A stretch of 64,000 bases of DNA. Origin: Actinomycetales bacterium (GTDB lineage Bacteria; Actinomycetota; Actinomycetes; Actinomycetales; Dermatophilaceae). Both the position numbers and the translations under genes were made by a program. A model generated the notes under the pieces. That model was given only the letters and a program-made list of their open reading frames with translations. It searched no databases and was not told the origin of the DNA. Every line of letters begins with the position of its first letter. The stretch's first letter is position 1. This document shows positions 9,786 through 18,219 of this stretch, in pieces. Location: the NCBI GenBank assembly GCA_016710645.1, contig JADJVI010000055.1, forward strand, positions 1 to 64,000. Direction: 5' to 3'.

Positions 9786-10142
9786 TTAGGTTCCGTACGC
9801 CTGGGTGAGGTATCGAGCTGCGTCTTCGGCGGACAACCCCAGGCGCCGACCGTGAGCTGCCGCGGCTCCGAGCGCCTGATGAAACAACGCCTGGTCGGCA
9901 CTGGCGCCAGCCACGACCCGCGCGGTCCGACCGTGGTGAATGTCAAGGATGCCTTCGTCACGCAGAACTCGCAGCGCACGCAGCACTGTGTGCAGATTGA
10001 TCCCCAGGGCGCCAGCCAGGGTGCGCGCCGACGGCAACTCGTCGCCACCCCGGAGAGCGCCCTCCGCGATCTCACGACGGATCGCCGCCGCAACCTGCTC
10101 GTACAGGGGCGTCGATGACGCGTGGTCGAGCTCAATCAGCAC
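9786..10142 (-). CDS. GntR-family transcriptional regulator, YtrA subfamily
   Basis: Short GntR-type repressor. From GTG 10142 it is 118 residues: an N-terminal winged helix (STPLYEQVAAAIRREIAEGA, LPSARTLAGALGINLHTV, GILDIHHGRTARVV) and a helical C-terminus of only about 40 residues, typical of YtrA rather than FadR or HutC types. I chose GTG 10142 because a TACGAT -10 box (plus-strand 10149-10154) ends six bases upstream, the leaderless arrangement seen repeatedly here; an in-frame start at 10208 would add 22 unconserved residues. It is divergent from 10313-10843, with a perfect palindrome between them as its likely operator. YtrA regulators usually repress linked membrane or transport genes. 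Confidence 0.85.
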   Translation of the reverse strand: MLIELDHASSTPLYEQVAAAIRREIAEGALRGGDELPSARTLAGALGINLHTVLRALRVLRDEGILDIHHGRTARVVAGASADQALFHQALGAAAAHGRRLGLSAEDAARYLTQAYGT

Positions 10143-10227
10143 CCTGACATCGTAGATAGCTGAGGGGCGCTGTGGGAAGTACATGTAGACAGTCGCAGCC
10201 CGCCGCACCTACGGGATCCGTCTCAGG

Positions 10228-10260
10228 TTGACGCACTGTTCTATTTCATATAGAACAGTG
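10228..10260 (+). promoter_or_regulatory. Palindromic GntR (YtrA-type) operator over a promoter
   Basis: Perfect inverted repeat with 11-base arms, CACTGTTCTAT at 10234-10244 and ATAGAACAGTG at 10250-10260, spacer TTCAT. TTGACG at 10228-10233 could be a -35 for rightward transcription, with TAGAAC (10251-10256) as a -10 at 17-base spacing, so a bound repressor would cover the promoter of the 10313 gene. The stretch is visibly more AT-rich than its surroundings. Binding by the adjacent GntR regulator is inferred from position and symmetry. Confidence 0.75.
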
Positions 10261-10312
10261 TCTACTGCTTCCAAGACACACGGCGAGGCATGGGGTTGAA
10301 CGAGGAGCGCTC

Positions 10313-10843
10313 ATGACTACGCCGCGAGGGTCATCGCCGAAGGTCTTCCTGCCGGCAGCCTCGCGCGGGTGGATATGGCCCTGGCTGACAGTTGGTCTCG
10401 GCGGCGTATTCATCATCACCGCAGGGAGTTCCATAGGTGCGGGCGGCCTCCAAGTCGCCATCGGAGCTCTTCTGGTCACTCTGGGCGGAGCGACCGCCCT
10501 CGCGGTGCCCCGGATGCGGTATGAGATCAGCCCAGGGCTGCTGCGAATCTCGTGCCGTCCGGTGTTCGAGGCTGAGGTGCCACTCGCTGAACTCTCGTCG
10601 GTTGAAAGGCGCGACTTGGTGCCGAGCGTGTGGGCCGCGGCCCGATTCCCGGGGCTCGCTTTGGGCACCGTCAGATATGTCGGAATGGGACCCATTCGGA
10701 TGTGTGCGACTCGGGCAGCAAAGGGTGTCCTGGTGCTCAACACAGCTCGCGGTCGGTTTGGAGTCACCCCTGCTGACGAACAAGGGTTCCTTGGGGCGCT
10801 CGGCGAAGCTGGGGGGCATATCACTCCCTCTCAGCAGGGATGA
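10313..10843 (+). CDS. Hypothetical membrane protein with PH-like C-terminal domain
   Basis: Unrecognised 176-residue protein. After a short basic N-terminus come two membrane helices (about residues 22-40 and 45-65), then a cytoplasmic region beginning MRYEISPGLLRISCRPVFEA with alternating beta-strand character (VPLAELSSVERRDLVP, VLVLNTARGRFGVTP). The two-helix plus beta-domain layout is reminiscent of bacterial PH (bPH) proteins, but no diagnostic motif is visible. A GAGGAG site precedes the ATG at 10313. Its promoter carries the GntR palindrome, and it is followed seven bases later by the PrsW-like gene, so both are probably part of the regulator's response. Confidence 0.55.
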   Translation: MTTPRGSSPKVFLPAASRGWIWPWLTVGLGGVFIITAGSSIGAGGLQVAIGALLVTLGGATALAVPRMRYEISPGLLRISCRPVFEAEVPLAELSSVERRDLVPSVWAAARFPGLALGTVRYVGMGPIRMCATRAAKGVLVLNTARGRFGVTPADEQGFLGALGEAGGHITPSQQG

Positions 10844-10849
10844 TCGGTC

Positions 10850-11662
10850 ATGATGACGGGGATTTGGCCGATGGCCGCACTCACTGTGGCAGCCTCTGCG
10901 ACGGTGGCGTGGGCAGTGATCCGTCACGTCCCGTCCCAGGGCCGTGCCTACGTGCCCTTGCTCATGGTGGGCCTGTTCTCCAGTGCCGGTGTCAACCTCC
11001 TGGTCAAAGGTCCGCTCGCCACGGGCGTGGTGACGTTGACCAACACTTCGCGCGGGCTGACGGCAGCCTCCCCTGTGTGGCTTCTGGTCTTCGCCTGGTT
11101 GCTCGCACCGATCACCGAAGAAGCCGCCAAGGCAGCGCCGCTTCTCGTGCCTCGACTCCGTCGTCGTCTCCACACCTCCGAGGACGCCCTCTGGTCGGCG
11201 ATGGCGCTGGGGATGAGCTACGGAATTGGTGAGGCAGTGTGGGTGGCCTTCACCATCTCTCGAGATGTTTCGTATGCCGGGACTCCGTCCTGGGCTTTCG
11301 TCGGCTACGCGACAGAACGCTTTATCGTCTGCTTCGGCCACGGCGTGATGACCGCGCTCTTTGTGGTCGGGTGCTACCGAGGGCTCCGCGCCCGAGGCTA
11401 CTTCTTGGCTGTCGCCCTGCACGCGTTCGCGAACATCGGGCCGTTTACGGCTCTCATCGGTGCCTGGACTCCGGAAGGGGCGTCGCTGTGGTCGGGAGGA
11501 GCCCTGCTCCTGATGGCCTTCTTCTTCGAGCGGATGCGGGGGTCCGACCGACCGGAGGTGCAGCGACACGAGCTTCTGTTGGTGAGATCCACGCGCGGGG
11601 CGTTGCCAGGATCCAGGAGCGGCCAGTGGCTGGAAGCTGATCAGAAGGCCACTGACGTCTAG
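10850..11662 (+). CDS. PrsW-like intramembrane protease family protein
   Basis: Multi-pass membrane protein of 270 residues resembling the PrsW family of glutamic intramembrane proteases. Visible motifs in order: TEEAAKAAPLL (EExxK-type) around residue 90, a second membrane glutamate in MSYGIGEAVWV around 130, ERFIVCFGHGVMTALF with the membrane histidine around 167, and LHAFANIGP (HxxxN) around 190. The last 45 residues are hydrophilic and probably cytoplasmic. PrsW family members clip anti-sigma factors in some Firmicutes; here no anti-sigma gene is adjacent, so a substrate cannot be proposed. It lies downstream of the GntR-controlled promoter. Family assignment is moderately sure, activity is not. 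Confidence 0.6.
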   Translation: MMTGIWPMAALTVAASATVAWAVIRHVPSQGRAYVPLLMVGLFSSAGVNLLVKGPLATGVVTLTNTSRGLTAASPVWLLVFAWLLAPITEEAAKAAPLLVPRLRRRLHTSEDALWSAMALGMSYGIGEAVWVAFTISRDVSYAGTPSWAFVGYATERFIVCFGHGVMTALFVVGCYRGLRARGYFLAVALHAFANIGPFTALIGAWTPEGASLWSGGALLLMAFFFERMRGSDRPEVQRHELLLVRSTRGALPGSRSGQWLEADQKATDV

Positions 11663-11689
11663 GACGGTGAGGCGCCTGACCCCGGGCCC

Positions 11690-11695
11690 TACGCT
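11690..11695 (+). promoter_or_regulatory. -10 box (TACGCT) of leaderless coaE transcript
   Basis: TACGCT ends six bases before ATG 11702, the spacing expected if transcription starts on the A of the start codon. No Shine-Dalgarno sequence precedes the ATG, which supports a leaderless mRNA. Confidence 0.55.
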
Positions 11696-11701
11696 GGGGC
11701 C

Positions 11702-12913
11702 ATGCTGCGGGTGGGCCTCACGGGTGGGATCGGTTCCGGGAAGTCCACGGTCGCAGCCCTGCTGCGCGAGCTCGGGGCCGCAGTCACCGACGCCGACGCA
11801 GTCGCCCGGGAGGTGGTCCAGTCGGGCCAGCCTGCGCTCGGGGCGATCGCCGCTGAATTTGGTCGCGGGGTCATCCGCCCAGACGGATCGCTGGATCGGG
11901 CTGCCCTGGCCGCCATCGTCTTCCCCGATCAGCAGCGGTTGCAGGCCTTGGAGGCGATCACCGGGCCGGCTATTGCCGCTCGGGTTGCGAGCCTGCGGGG
12001 TGCCGTCCCGCCCGCCCTCGTCGACGTCTACGACATGCCGTTGTTGGTGGAGAAGGGACTGTGGGTCCACGAACACCTGACCGTCGTCGTCGCCGTGTCG
12101 GCCGACGAGAGGGTGCGCCGGCTGGTGAGCTTCCGAGGAATGCCCGAAGCCGACGCACGCGCCCGGATCGCGGCACAGGCCACCGACGAGCAGCGGCGCC
12201 AGGCCGCGGACATCTGGCTCCCCAACGAGGGGACACGGGAGGAGTTGACCGATGCCGTGCAACGGGTCTGGCGCGAGCGGTTGCTGCCGTACGACGAGAA
12301 CCTGCGGCACGGCATACCGGTCCGGCGTCCGCGCCCGGTGCGGTTGTGTGAGCCCGACCCGAATTGGGCCGCTGAGGGATCCAGGGCGGTGGCCCGGATC
12401 GCCCACGCCCTGGCTGGGCAGGGCGTCGAGGTCGAGCATGTGGGTTCCACGAGCATCCGTGATCTGGTGGCCAAGGACGTCATCGACGTGCAGGTGGGCG
12501 TGCGCCGGCTGGCCGACGCCGACAGCCCGGCTTTCGAAAATGCGCTCACTCGCGCGGGTTACGTGGTGCGCCGCGACAACCGCAGCGACACCCCGCATCC
12601 CGCTGGAGCGGACGGGGAAGGATGGGCCAAGCGCTACTACAGCGGATGCGATCCGGAGCAGGTCGTCCACGTCCACGTGCGCGAGATCGGCTCTCCCGGC
12701 TATGTTTTCGCGTTGGCGTTCCGGGACTGGCTGCGGGCTGAACCCAGCGCGCGCACGGCATACGCGACCGAGAAGCATCGGGTCGCCCACCTGGAACTGA
12801 GCGGGGTCGGTGACTACACGGTGGCCAAGGAGCCCTGGTTCGAGGTCGCCTACCCCCAGGTGCAGGACTGGGTCCGGCGCTCCGGCTGGACCGAGCGCGG
12901 TCACCGTGGCTGA
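11702..12913 (+). CDS. coaE: Dephospho-CoA kinase fused to a GrpB/UPF0157 domain
   Basis: Catalyses the last step of coenzyme A synthesis, phosphorylation of dephospho-CoA. Residues 1 to about 200 are the kinase: P-loop GLTGGIGSGKST, the DADAVAREVV substrate-binding segment, LVDVYDMPLLVEKGL and the lid region. Residues of about 215-395 form a GrpB-family nucleotidyltransferase-fold domain (EHVGSTSIRDLVAKDVIDVQ is its signature). Total 403 residues. The same fusion is known in mycobacteria, where the second half is thought to aid folding or regulation. The kinase half alone would be complete. Overlaps the following hydrolase gene by 8 bases. Confidence 0.95.
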   Translation: MLRVGLTGGIGSGKSTVAALLRELGAAVTDADAVAREVVQSGQPALGAIAAEFGRGVIRPDGSLDRAALAAIVFPDQQRLQALEAITGPAIAARVASLRGAVPPALVDVYDMPLLVEKGLWVHEHLTVVVAVSADERVRRLVSFRGMPEADARARIAAQATDEQRRQAADIWLPNEGTREELTDAVQRVWRERLLPYDENLRHGIPVRRPRPVRLCEPDPNWAAEGSRAVARIAHALAGQGVEVEHVGSTSIRDLVAKDVIDVQVGVRRLADADSPAFENALTRAGYVVRRDNRSDTPHPAGADGEGWAKRYYSGCDPEQVVHVHVREIGSPGYVFALAFRDWLRAEPSARTAYATEKHRVAHLELSGVGDYTVAKEPWFEVAYPQVQDWVRRSGWTERGHRG

Positions 12914-13658
12914 ACCGGCCTTCGTGCGTCGATCGGTGACCGTCGCCGGACGACGGATCGCCTACCGCGAGGAACTCGAGCCGCGCAACGATCCGCCCTT
13001 GGTCTTCATCCATGGCCTGGGGATGTCTAGCCGCTCGTTCCGGCCGCTGCTGCCGTATCTCCACGACGGCTTTCACGTGCTCGCCCCCGACTTGCCCGGT
13101 GCGGGCCACAGCGACAAGCCGGATGAGCCGCTCAGCGTCGACGCCCTCGTGACCACCCTGGTCGGCTGGATGGATGCCGTCGGACTCGGCGAGGCGGCCT
13201 TCGTCGGGCACTCACTCGGCGGGCAGGTGGTGACCCACCTGTGCCAGCGGTATCCAGAGCGGGTCACTCGCGCGGTGCTCGTGGCGGCCACCCCCGACCC
13301 GGATGTGGCGCCGGCCTGGCGCAAGGCGCTGTGGTTGCTGGTCGACGGTGCCTTGGAGCCGCCGGCGATGGTGGCGATGGCGACGGGTGATTACCTCAAG
13401 GCGCATCCGGGGCGAATGTGGCGGCAGCTGAAGAAGGCCCTCCGGGTCGACGTCGAGGCTCGCGCGTCTCGAATCGAGGTGCCGGTGCTCGTCGTGCGCG
13501 GAAGTTGGGACCTCGTGGTCCGTGAACCCTGGTCGCGACGGCTGGCTGAGGCGATCCCGGATGGGCGCTACCTGGCGGTGCCGCGTGGCTCGCATGGCCT
13601 GCCGGCGCAGAAACCTGCCGAGTTGGCCGCCATCATCCGGGAGTTCCTCACGGCTTAG
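12906..13658 (+). CDS. Alpha/beta hydrolase
   Basis: Cytosolic alpha/beta-hydrolase-fold enzyme of unknown substrate, 250 residues from GTG 12906, which overlaps the coaE stop. Motifs: oxyanion-hole strand VFIHGLGMSS, APDLPGAGHSDKP, nucleophile elbow FVGHSLGGQV (GxSxG), acid in VVRGSWDLVV and the late catalytic histidine in VPRGSHGLP. A short cap lies between them (ALEPPAMVAMATGDYLKAHP). These give a full Ser-Asp-His triad. Similar to lactone and ester hydrolases; context gives no further clue beyond probable translational coupling with coaE. Confidence 0.85.
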   Translation: MAEPAFVRRSVTVAGRRIAYREELEPRNDPPLVFIHGLGMSSRSFRPLLPYLHDGFHVLAPDLPGAGHSDKPDEPLSVDALVTTLVGWMDAVGLGEAAFVGHSLGGQVVTHLCQRYPERVTRAVLVAATPDPDVAPAWRKALWLLVDGALEPPAMVAMATGDYLKAHPGRMWRQLKKALRVDVEARASRIEVPVLVVRGSWDLVVREPWSRRLAEAIPDGRYLAVPRGSHGLPAQKPAELAAIIREFLTA

Positions 13659-13684
13659 CCCGACGGTGCCCGAGCGAGCAGGGA

Positions 13685-14473
13685 TCACATCTCCATCGAG
13701 GCGAGGACGTAGATGAGGATGAACCCGAGGAAGAACATCGCTCCCAGCCAGACGGATTCGCGCTCCTCGTGGGCCTCCACCAGCAACTCCTCGACGACGA
13801 GGTAGAGCAGTGCCGCGGCTCCGAAGGCCAGCACGAACGACATGATGTTCGTGCTCACGCCACCGAGGAAGAGCGCAGCGCCGATGGCCCCCACGGCCGT
13901 CGTGAGGCCGAGCCCGATCGTCATCATGACCGCGTGCCGGCGAGCGAGGCCGCCCTCGTGGAGCTCGGAGACGACCGAGAGCCCGAGGAAGAGGATCTCC
14001 AGGGTGAGCGCGATGGTGAGGATGACCCCCTGGGTGGTGCCCAGGCGCACGCCCAGCCCGACGAGGACGCCGTCGAGCAGCAGGTCGACGGCGACGGCAC
14101 CGAGCATCCCGATGGGAAGGGTCTTGGCGCCGGCAGCGGCAACGGCCTGACGCCGCCAGGCGCCGAATCGCGGCTGATGCGGCGGGAGTTCGCCCGCGGC
14201 GTGGGCTTCGGTATGCCGTCCGTAGGCTCCCAGCCCCAACACCAGGGCCGTCCCGCACACAAAGCCAGCCACCGTCCAGTCCAGGTGACCCTCGGCCCGC
14301 AGCTCTGGCATGACCTCGCCGACCAGCGCAGCCATGACCACGCCGGCGGCGAAATGCTGGACCCCGCTGACAATGCGCGGGCCCGGAGGTCGGAGGGCGG
14401 CGACGATCGCGCCGATGGCGGACGCGAGGACCGGGAAGGCGACCAGCACGGCCGCCTGTCCGACAAGGCTCAT
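13685..14473 (-). CDS. ZIP-like metal transporter family membrane protein
   Basis: Integral membrane protein of 262 residues with about eight hydrophobic segments. VQHFAAGVVMAALVGEVMPEL matches the ZIP helix-4 type pattern with membrane His and Glu, and VEELLVEAHEERES near the C-terminus supplies a second acidic and histidine cluster. ZIP proteins import divalent metals such as zinc into the cytosol. A His-rich hydrophilic loop (YGRHTEAHAAGELPPHQPRFG) lies mid-protein. The gene is divergent from uvrB and convergent with the hydrolase. Substrate metal is unknown, and a more distant relative of ZIP is possible. Confidence 0.62.
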   Translation of the reverse strand: MSLVGQAAVLVAFPVLASAIGAIVAALRPPGPRIVSGVQHFAAGVVMAALVGEVMPELRAEGHLDWTVAGFVCGTALVLGLGAYGRHTEAHAAGELPPHQPRFGAWRRQAVAAAGAKTLPIGMLGAVAVDLLLDGVLVGLGVRLGTTQGVILTIALTLEILFLGLSVVSELHEGGLARRHAVMMTIGLGLTTAVGAIGAALFLGGVSTNIMSFVLAFGAAALLYLVVEELLVEAHEERESVWLGAMFFLGFILIYVLASMEM

Positions 14474-14554
14474 GAGGGTGTCGTCCTACTCGACGGGCGG
14501 TGCGACTGACCCGTTCACCCTAGCGCCGGGCAGGGGGGTGTCGGTGGCACGGCA

Positions 14555-14560
14555 TACCGT
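14555..14560 (+). promoter_or_regulatory. -10 box (TACCGT) of leaderless uvrB, inside a GTATGCCG-word copy
   Basis: TACCGT ends seven bases before ATG 14568. It overlaps the interspersed word: GGCATACCGT supplies the -10 itself. No ribosome-binding site is visible, and no LexA-type palindrome is seen in the 95 bases separating uvrB from the divergent ZIP gene. Confidence 0.5.
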
Positions 14561-14567
14561 GTCTGTC

Positions 14568-16700
14568 ATGCGTCCCACGACCGACCTGCAGCGTCGCGTT
14601 GCCCCCTTCGAGGTGGTGTCCGACTTCCAGCCCAGCGGTGACCAGCCCGAGGCGATCGCCGAGCTCGCGCGGCGGATCCGCGGCGGCGCCACTGACGTCG
14701 TGCTCCTCGGCGCCACCGGCACCGGCAAGTCGGCGACGACGGCCTGGCTCATCGAGGAGGTGCAGCGGCCGACTCTGGTGTTGGCGCCCAACAAGACATT
14801 GGCAGCGCAGCTGGCCAACGAGTTCCGAGAGTTGTTCCCGCGCAACGCTGTTGAATATTTCGTCAGCTACTACGACTACTACCAGCCCGAGGCCTACATT
14901 CCCCAGACCGACACCTACATCGAGAAGGACTCCTCGATCAACGAGGAGGTGGAGCGGCTGCGGCACTCGGCGACCAACTCGCTGCTGACCCGCCGTGACG
15001 TCATCGTTGTGGCGTCGGTGTCGTGCATCTATGGCCTGGGCACGCCGCAGGAATACGTCGACCGGATGGTGCGGCTGCGGGTCGGCCAGGAGCTTGAGCG
15101 TGACCAGTTGCTGCGTCGGTTCGTGGGGATGCAATACACGCGCAACGACATTGCCTTCACCCGCGGCACGTTCCGGGTTCGCGGTGACACCGTCGAGATC
15201 ATCCCGATGTACGAAGAGCTCGCGGTGCGCATCGAGTTCTTCGGCGACGAGATCGAGCGGCTCTACACGTTGCACCCGCTGACCGGCGAGATCGTCCACG
15301 AGGAACAGGAGATGTATGTCTTCCCGGCCTCGCACTATGTCGCCGGACCCGAGCGGATGGAGCGAGCGATCGGGGGCATCGAGGCCGAACTTGAGGCTCG
15401 ATTGGGCGAATTGGAGCGCCAGGGCAAGCTGCTGGAGGCCCAGCGGCTGCGGATGCGCACCACCTATGACATCGAGATGATGCGTCAGGTTGGGTTCTGC
15501 TCCGGCATCGAGAACTACTCGCGGCACATCGACGGCCGTGATGCCGGATCGGCACCCAACTGCCTGCTCGACTACTTCCCCGAAGACTTCCTGCTCGTCA
15601 TCGACGAGTCGCACCAGACCGTGCCCCAGATTGGCGCGATGTACGAAGGCGACATGTCCCGCAAGCGGATGCTCGTCGATCACGGCTTCCGGTTGCCCTC
15701 GGCGATGGACAACCGACCGCTCAGATGGGAGGAATTCCTCGAGCGGATCGGCCAGACCATCTATCTGTCGGCGACGCCGGGGGACTACGAGCAGGCCAAG
15801 GGGCGCCCTTTCGGCGGACCGGTCGAGCAGATCATCCGCCCGACCGGGCTCATCGACCCCGAGATCGTCCTCAAGCCGACCAAGGGCCAGATCGACGACC
15901 TCATCCACGAGATTCGACTGCGGACGGCCCGCAACGAGCGCGTTCTCGTGACCACGCTGACCAAGAAGATGGCCGAAGACCTCACCGACTACCTGCTCGA
16001 CAAGGGCATCCGGGTGCGCTATCTGCACTCCGAGGTCGACACCCTGCGCCGGGTCGAGTTGCTGCGTGAGCTGCGCTTGGGGGAGTACGACGTGCTCGTC
16101 GGCATCAACCTGCTCCGCGAAGGCCTCGACCTGCCCGAGGTGTCGCTGGTGAGCATCCTCGACGCCGACAAAGAGGGCTTCCTGCGGTCGGCCCGCTCGC
16201 TCATCCAGACCATCGGCCGGGCCGCGCGGCACGTCACCGGTCAGGTGCACATGTATGCCGACAAGATCACCCCGTCGATGGCCGAGGCGATCGACGAGAC
16301 CAACCGGCGGCGCGCCAAGCAGGTGGCCTATAACACCGCCCGCGGAGTCGACCCTCAACCCTTGCGCAAACGGATCGCCGACATCACCGATCTGCTCGGC
16401 CGTGAGGACGCCGACACTGAGGAGTTGCTCGGCTCGGGCCGGTCCCGATCCCGGGGCAAGAGCTCCGGTATGCCGTCCGGTGGCCGCGCCGGGGTCGCCG
16501 CCGACACGGGGCTGGCGGCCGGCGCCGCTGCGGTGCGAGGTGACCTCCCGGCGACCGAGCTGGCCACCCTGATCCACGAGCTGAGCGATCAGATGCACCA
16601 GGCGGCTGCCGAGCTGCACTTCGAGTTGGCGGCGCGTCTGCGTGACGAGATTCGCGAGCTCAAACGCGAACTGCGCCAGATGACCGAAGCCACCCGCTAG
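14568..16700 (+). CDS. uvrB: Excinuclease ABC subunit B
   Basis: DNA-damage recognition helicase of nucleotide excision repair; receives lesions from UvrA and recruits UvrC. 710 residues from ATG 14568. Walker A LGATGTGKS near residue 50, the beta-hairpin region EYFVSYYDYYQPEAYIPQTD, helicase DESHQT box, LLREGLDLPEV, and QTIGRAARHVTGQVHMYAD are all present. The C-terminal UVR motif (ELSDQMHQAAAELHFELAAR) that contacts UvrC is intact. A longer in-frame reading upstream to 14310 exists but lacks homology and crosses the promoter. uvrA and uvrC are also in this window, unlinked transcriptionally. Confidence 0.97.
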   Translation: MRPTTDLQRRVAPFEVVSDFQPSGDQPEAIAELARRIRGGATDVVLLGATGTGKSATTAWLIEEVQRPTLVLAPNKTLAAQLANEFRELFPRNAVEYFVSYYDYYQPEAYIPQTDTYIEKDSSINEEVERLRHSATNSLLTRRDVIVVASVSCIYGLGTPQEYVDRMVRLRVGQELERDQLLRRFVGMQYTRNDIAFTRGTFRVRGDTVEIIPMYEELAVRIEFFGDEIERLYTLHPLTGEIVHEEQEMYVFPASHYVAGPERMERAIGGIEAELEARLGELERQGKLLEAQRLRMRTTYDIEMMRQVGFCSGIENYSRHIDGRDAGSAPNCLLDYFPEDFLLVIDESHQTVPQIGAMYEGDMSRKRMLVDHGFRLPSAMDNRPLRWEEFLERIGQTIYLSATPGDYEQAKGRPFGGPVEQIIRPTGLIDPEIVLKPTKGQIDDLIHEIRLRTARNERVLVTTLTKKMAEDLTDYLLDKGIRVRYLHSEVDTLRRVELLRELRLGEYDVLVGINLLREGLDLPEVSLVSILDADKEGFLRSARSLIQTIGRAARHVTGQVHMYADKITPSMAEAIDETNRRRAKQVAYNTARGVDPQPLRKRIADITDLLGREDADTEELLGSGRSRSRGKSSGMPSGGRAGVAADTGLAAGAAAVRGDLPATELATLIHELSDQMHQAAAELHFELAARLRDEIRELKRELRQMTEATR

Positions 16701-16761
16701 CGAGTGTCCGCGACCCGGTCGGCGGAAATCGTCCCGCAGGGGCTCGGTGAGAATGGGCGTT

Positions 16762-17856
16762 ATGCCTGCTGTTCGACGCGTTGAGTGGACCCTCGTCGCC
16801 CCGCTGCTGGCCCTGGTCGCGCTCGCCGCGGTATGGGGGAGTGAGATCGCCGGAGTCGTCGTGGCGGTCGTGGCGGTGCTGCTCATTGCCGCGGTGCTCG
16901 CCGCCGTGCACCACGCCGAAGTGGTCGCTCACCGCGTGGGGGAGCCCTATGGCTCGATCGTGCTCGCTGTCGCGGTGACCGTCATCGAGGTCGGGCTCAT
17001 CGTCACTCTGATGCTCTCCAGCGGGGACAAAGCGAGCACACTGGCGCGTGACACGGTCTTCGCCGCGGTGATGATCACCTGCAACGGCATCATGGGGCTG
17101 TCCATCCTGCTGGGATCGATCAAGCACGAGATCACCCATTTCAACGCCGAGGGGTCCGGCGGGGCGCTGGCAACGGTCGTCGTGCTGGCGGGCACCTGTC
17201 TGGTGCTGCCGAGCTTCACGTTGGGGGAGCCAGGGCCGCAGTTCACCGGCCCGCAGTTGGCCTTCTCGGCCGTCGCCTCGTTGGTGCTCTACGGCCTGTT
17301 CATCTCCACCCAGACCCGTCGGCACCGGGACTTCTTCCTCCCGGTCACTCCACAAGGCACCGTCATCAGTGTCGACGATGACCACGCCACGCCCCCGAGC
17401 TCACGCGCCGCCGTGAGCAGCCTCGGCCTGCTCGTCGTGGCGCTGATCGCGGTCGTGGGTCTGGCCAAGGTCGAGTCACCCGCCATCGAGGCTGCGGTGT
17501 CGGCAGCCGGCTTCCCGGCCACCTTTGTCGGAGTGGTCATCGCGCTGGTTGTCCTGGCTCCCGAGTCCATCGCCGCAGCCAAGGCAGCACGGCGCAACCG
17601 ACTCCAGACCAGCCTCAACCTTGCGCTGGGTTCGGCTATGGCGAGTATTGGGCTGACCATCCCGACCCTCGCCCTGGCCTCACTCTGGTTGCCCGGCGAA
17701 CTGTTGCTCGGGCTAGGCCCCACGGAGTTGGTCTTGCTGGCCATGACAGTGGTCGTCGCCCTGCTGACCATCGTCCCCGGCCGGGCAACCCGGTTGCAGG
17801 GGGGAGTGCATCTCGTGTTGCTGGCGGCCTATCTCTTCCTCAGCGCCAAGCCCTGA
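16762..17856 (+). CDS. chaA: Calcium/proton (sodium) antiporter, CaCA/ChaA family
   Basis: Cation/proton antiporter of 364 residues with about eleven membrane helices. The two inverted alpha repeats are visible: AHRVGEPYGSIVLAVAVTVIEVGLIV in the first half and PATFVGVVIALVVLAPESIAAAKAA in the second, each with the membrane acidic residue. A cytoplasmic loop (about residues 195-215) carries acidic and polar residues. Exports calcium or sodium in exchange for protons. ATG 16762 follows a GAGAAT box by seven bases and lacks a ribosome-binding site, so leaderless expression is likely; GTG 16747 would add five residues. Confidence 0.85.
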   Translation: MPAVRRVEWTLVAPLLALVALAAVWGSEIAGVVVAVVAVLLIAAVLAAVHHAEVVAHRVGEPYGSIVLAVAVTVIEVGLIVTLMLSSGDKASTLARDTVFAAVMITCNGIMGLSILLGSIKHEITHFNAEGSGGALATVVVLAGTCLVLPSFTLGEPGPQFTGPQLAFSAVASLVLYGLFISTQTRRHRDFFLPVTPQGTVISVDDDHATPPSSRAAVSSLGLLVVALIAVVGLAKVESPAIEAAVSAAGFPATFVGVVIALVVLAPESIAAAKAARRNRLQTSLNLALGSAMASIGLTIPTLALASLWLPGELLLGLGPTELVLLAMTVVVALLTIVPGRATRLQGGVHLVLLAAYLFLSAKP

Positions 17857-17912
17857 TGATCACCACTTGGCGCAGGACGTGACCGATTCCACGCACCTCG
17901 GGACCAGGTTTG

Positions 17913-17931
17913 TTAGGTATGCCTAACCTGG
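17913..17931. promoter_or_regulatory. DtxR/IdeR iron box upstream of feoA
   Basis: TTAGGTATGCCTAACCTGG matches the 19-base DtxR/IdeR consensus in its arms, with 6-base inverted repeats GTTAGG and CCTAAC around TATG. It lies 6 bases upstream of the TAGCAT -10 box at 17937-17942, so iron-bound repressor would occlude the -35 region. The centre resembles the interspersed word but stops at GTATGCC, followed by T instead of G. Confidence 0.85.
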
Positions 17932-17949
17932 CCCGCTAGCATCGCGACC

Positions 17950-18219
17950 GTGACCCCGGCCGGAGCGACCCTGCACAGCCTTGCGCTGCACGACAGCGCT
18001 CGACTGATGCCGCCCTCCGAGCCGAGCTTGCGCCACGCGCTGGCCCGCCTGGGTCTGCGGGTCGGTGCCCTCGTCCGAGTGGTCCAGCGCACGCCGGGTG
18101 GTGGTCGAGTCGTCTCCTGTGGCGACGTCCGGATCGCCATCGACGGCCCGACTGCCCGGCTCGTCGGTGTCACGCTGATCGGCGACTACGGGTCCCCTCC
18201 TCGGGGTGACGCGCCATGA
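17950..18219 (+). CDS. feoA: FeoA-family protein of the ferrous iron uptake system
   Basis: Small SH3-like cytosolic partner of FeoB, 89 residues. GTG 17950 is seven bases after a TAGCAT -10 box, so the message is probably leaderless. The core reads LARLGLRVGALVRVVQRTPG followed by VRIAIDGPTARLVGVTLIGD, the usual FeoA beta-barrel pattern with its small-residue turn. It overlaps feoB by ATGA. The upstream iron box indicates induction under iron limitation. Exact biochemical role of FeoA in stimulating FeoB is unsettled in general. Confidence 0.88.
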   Translation: MTPAGATLHSLALHDSARLMPPSEPSLRHALARLGLRVGALVRVVQRTPGGGRVVSCGDVRIAIDGPTARLVGVTLIGDYGSPPRGDAP

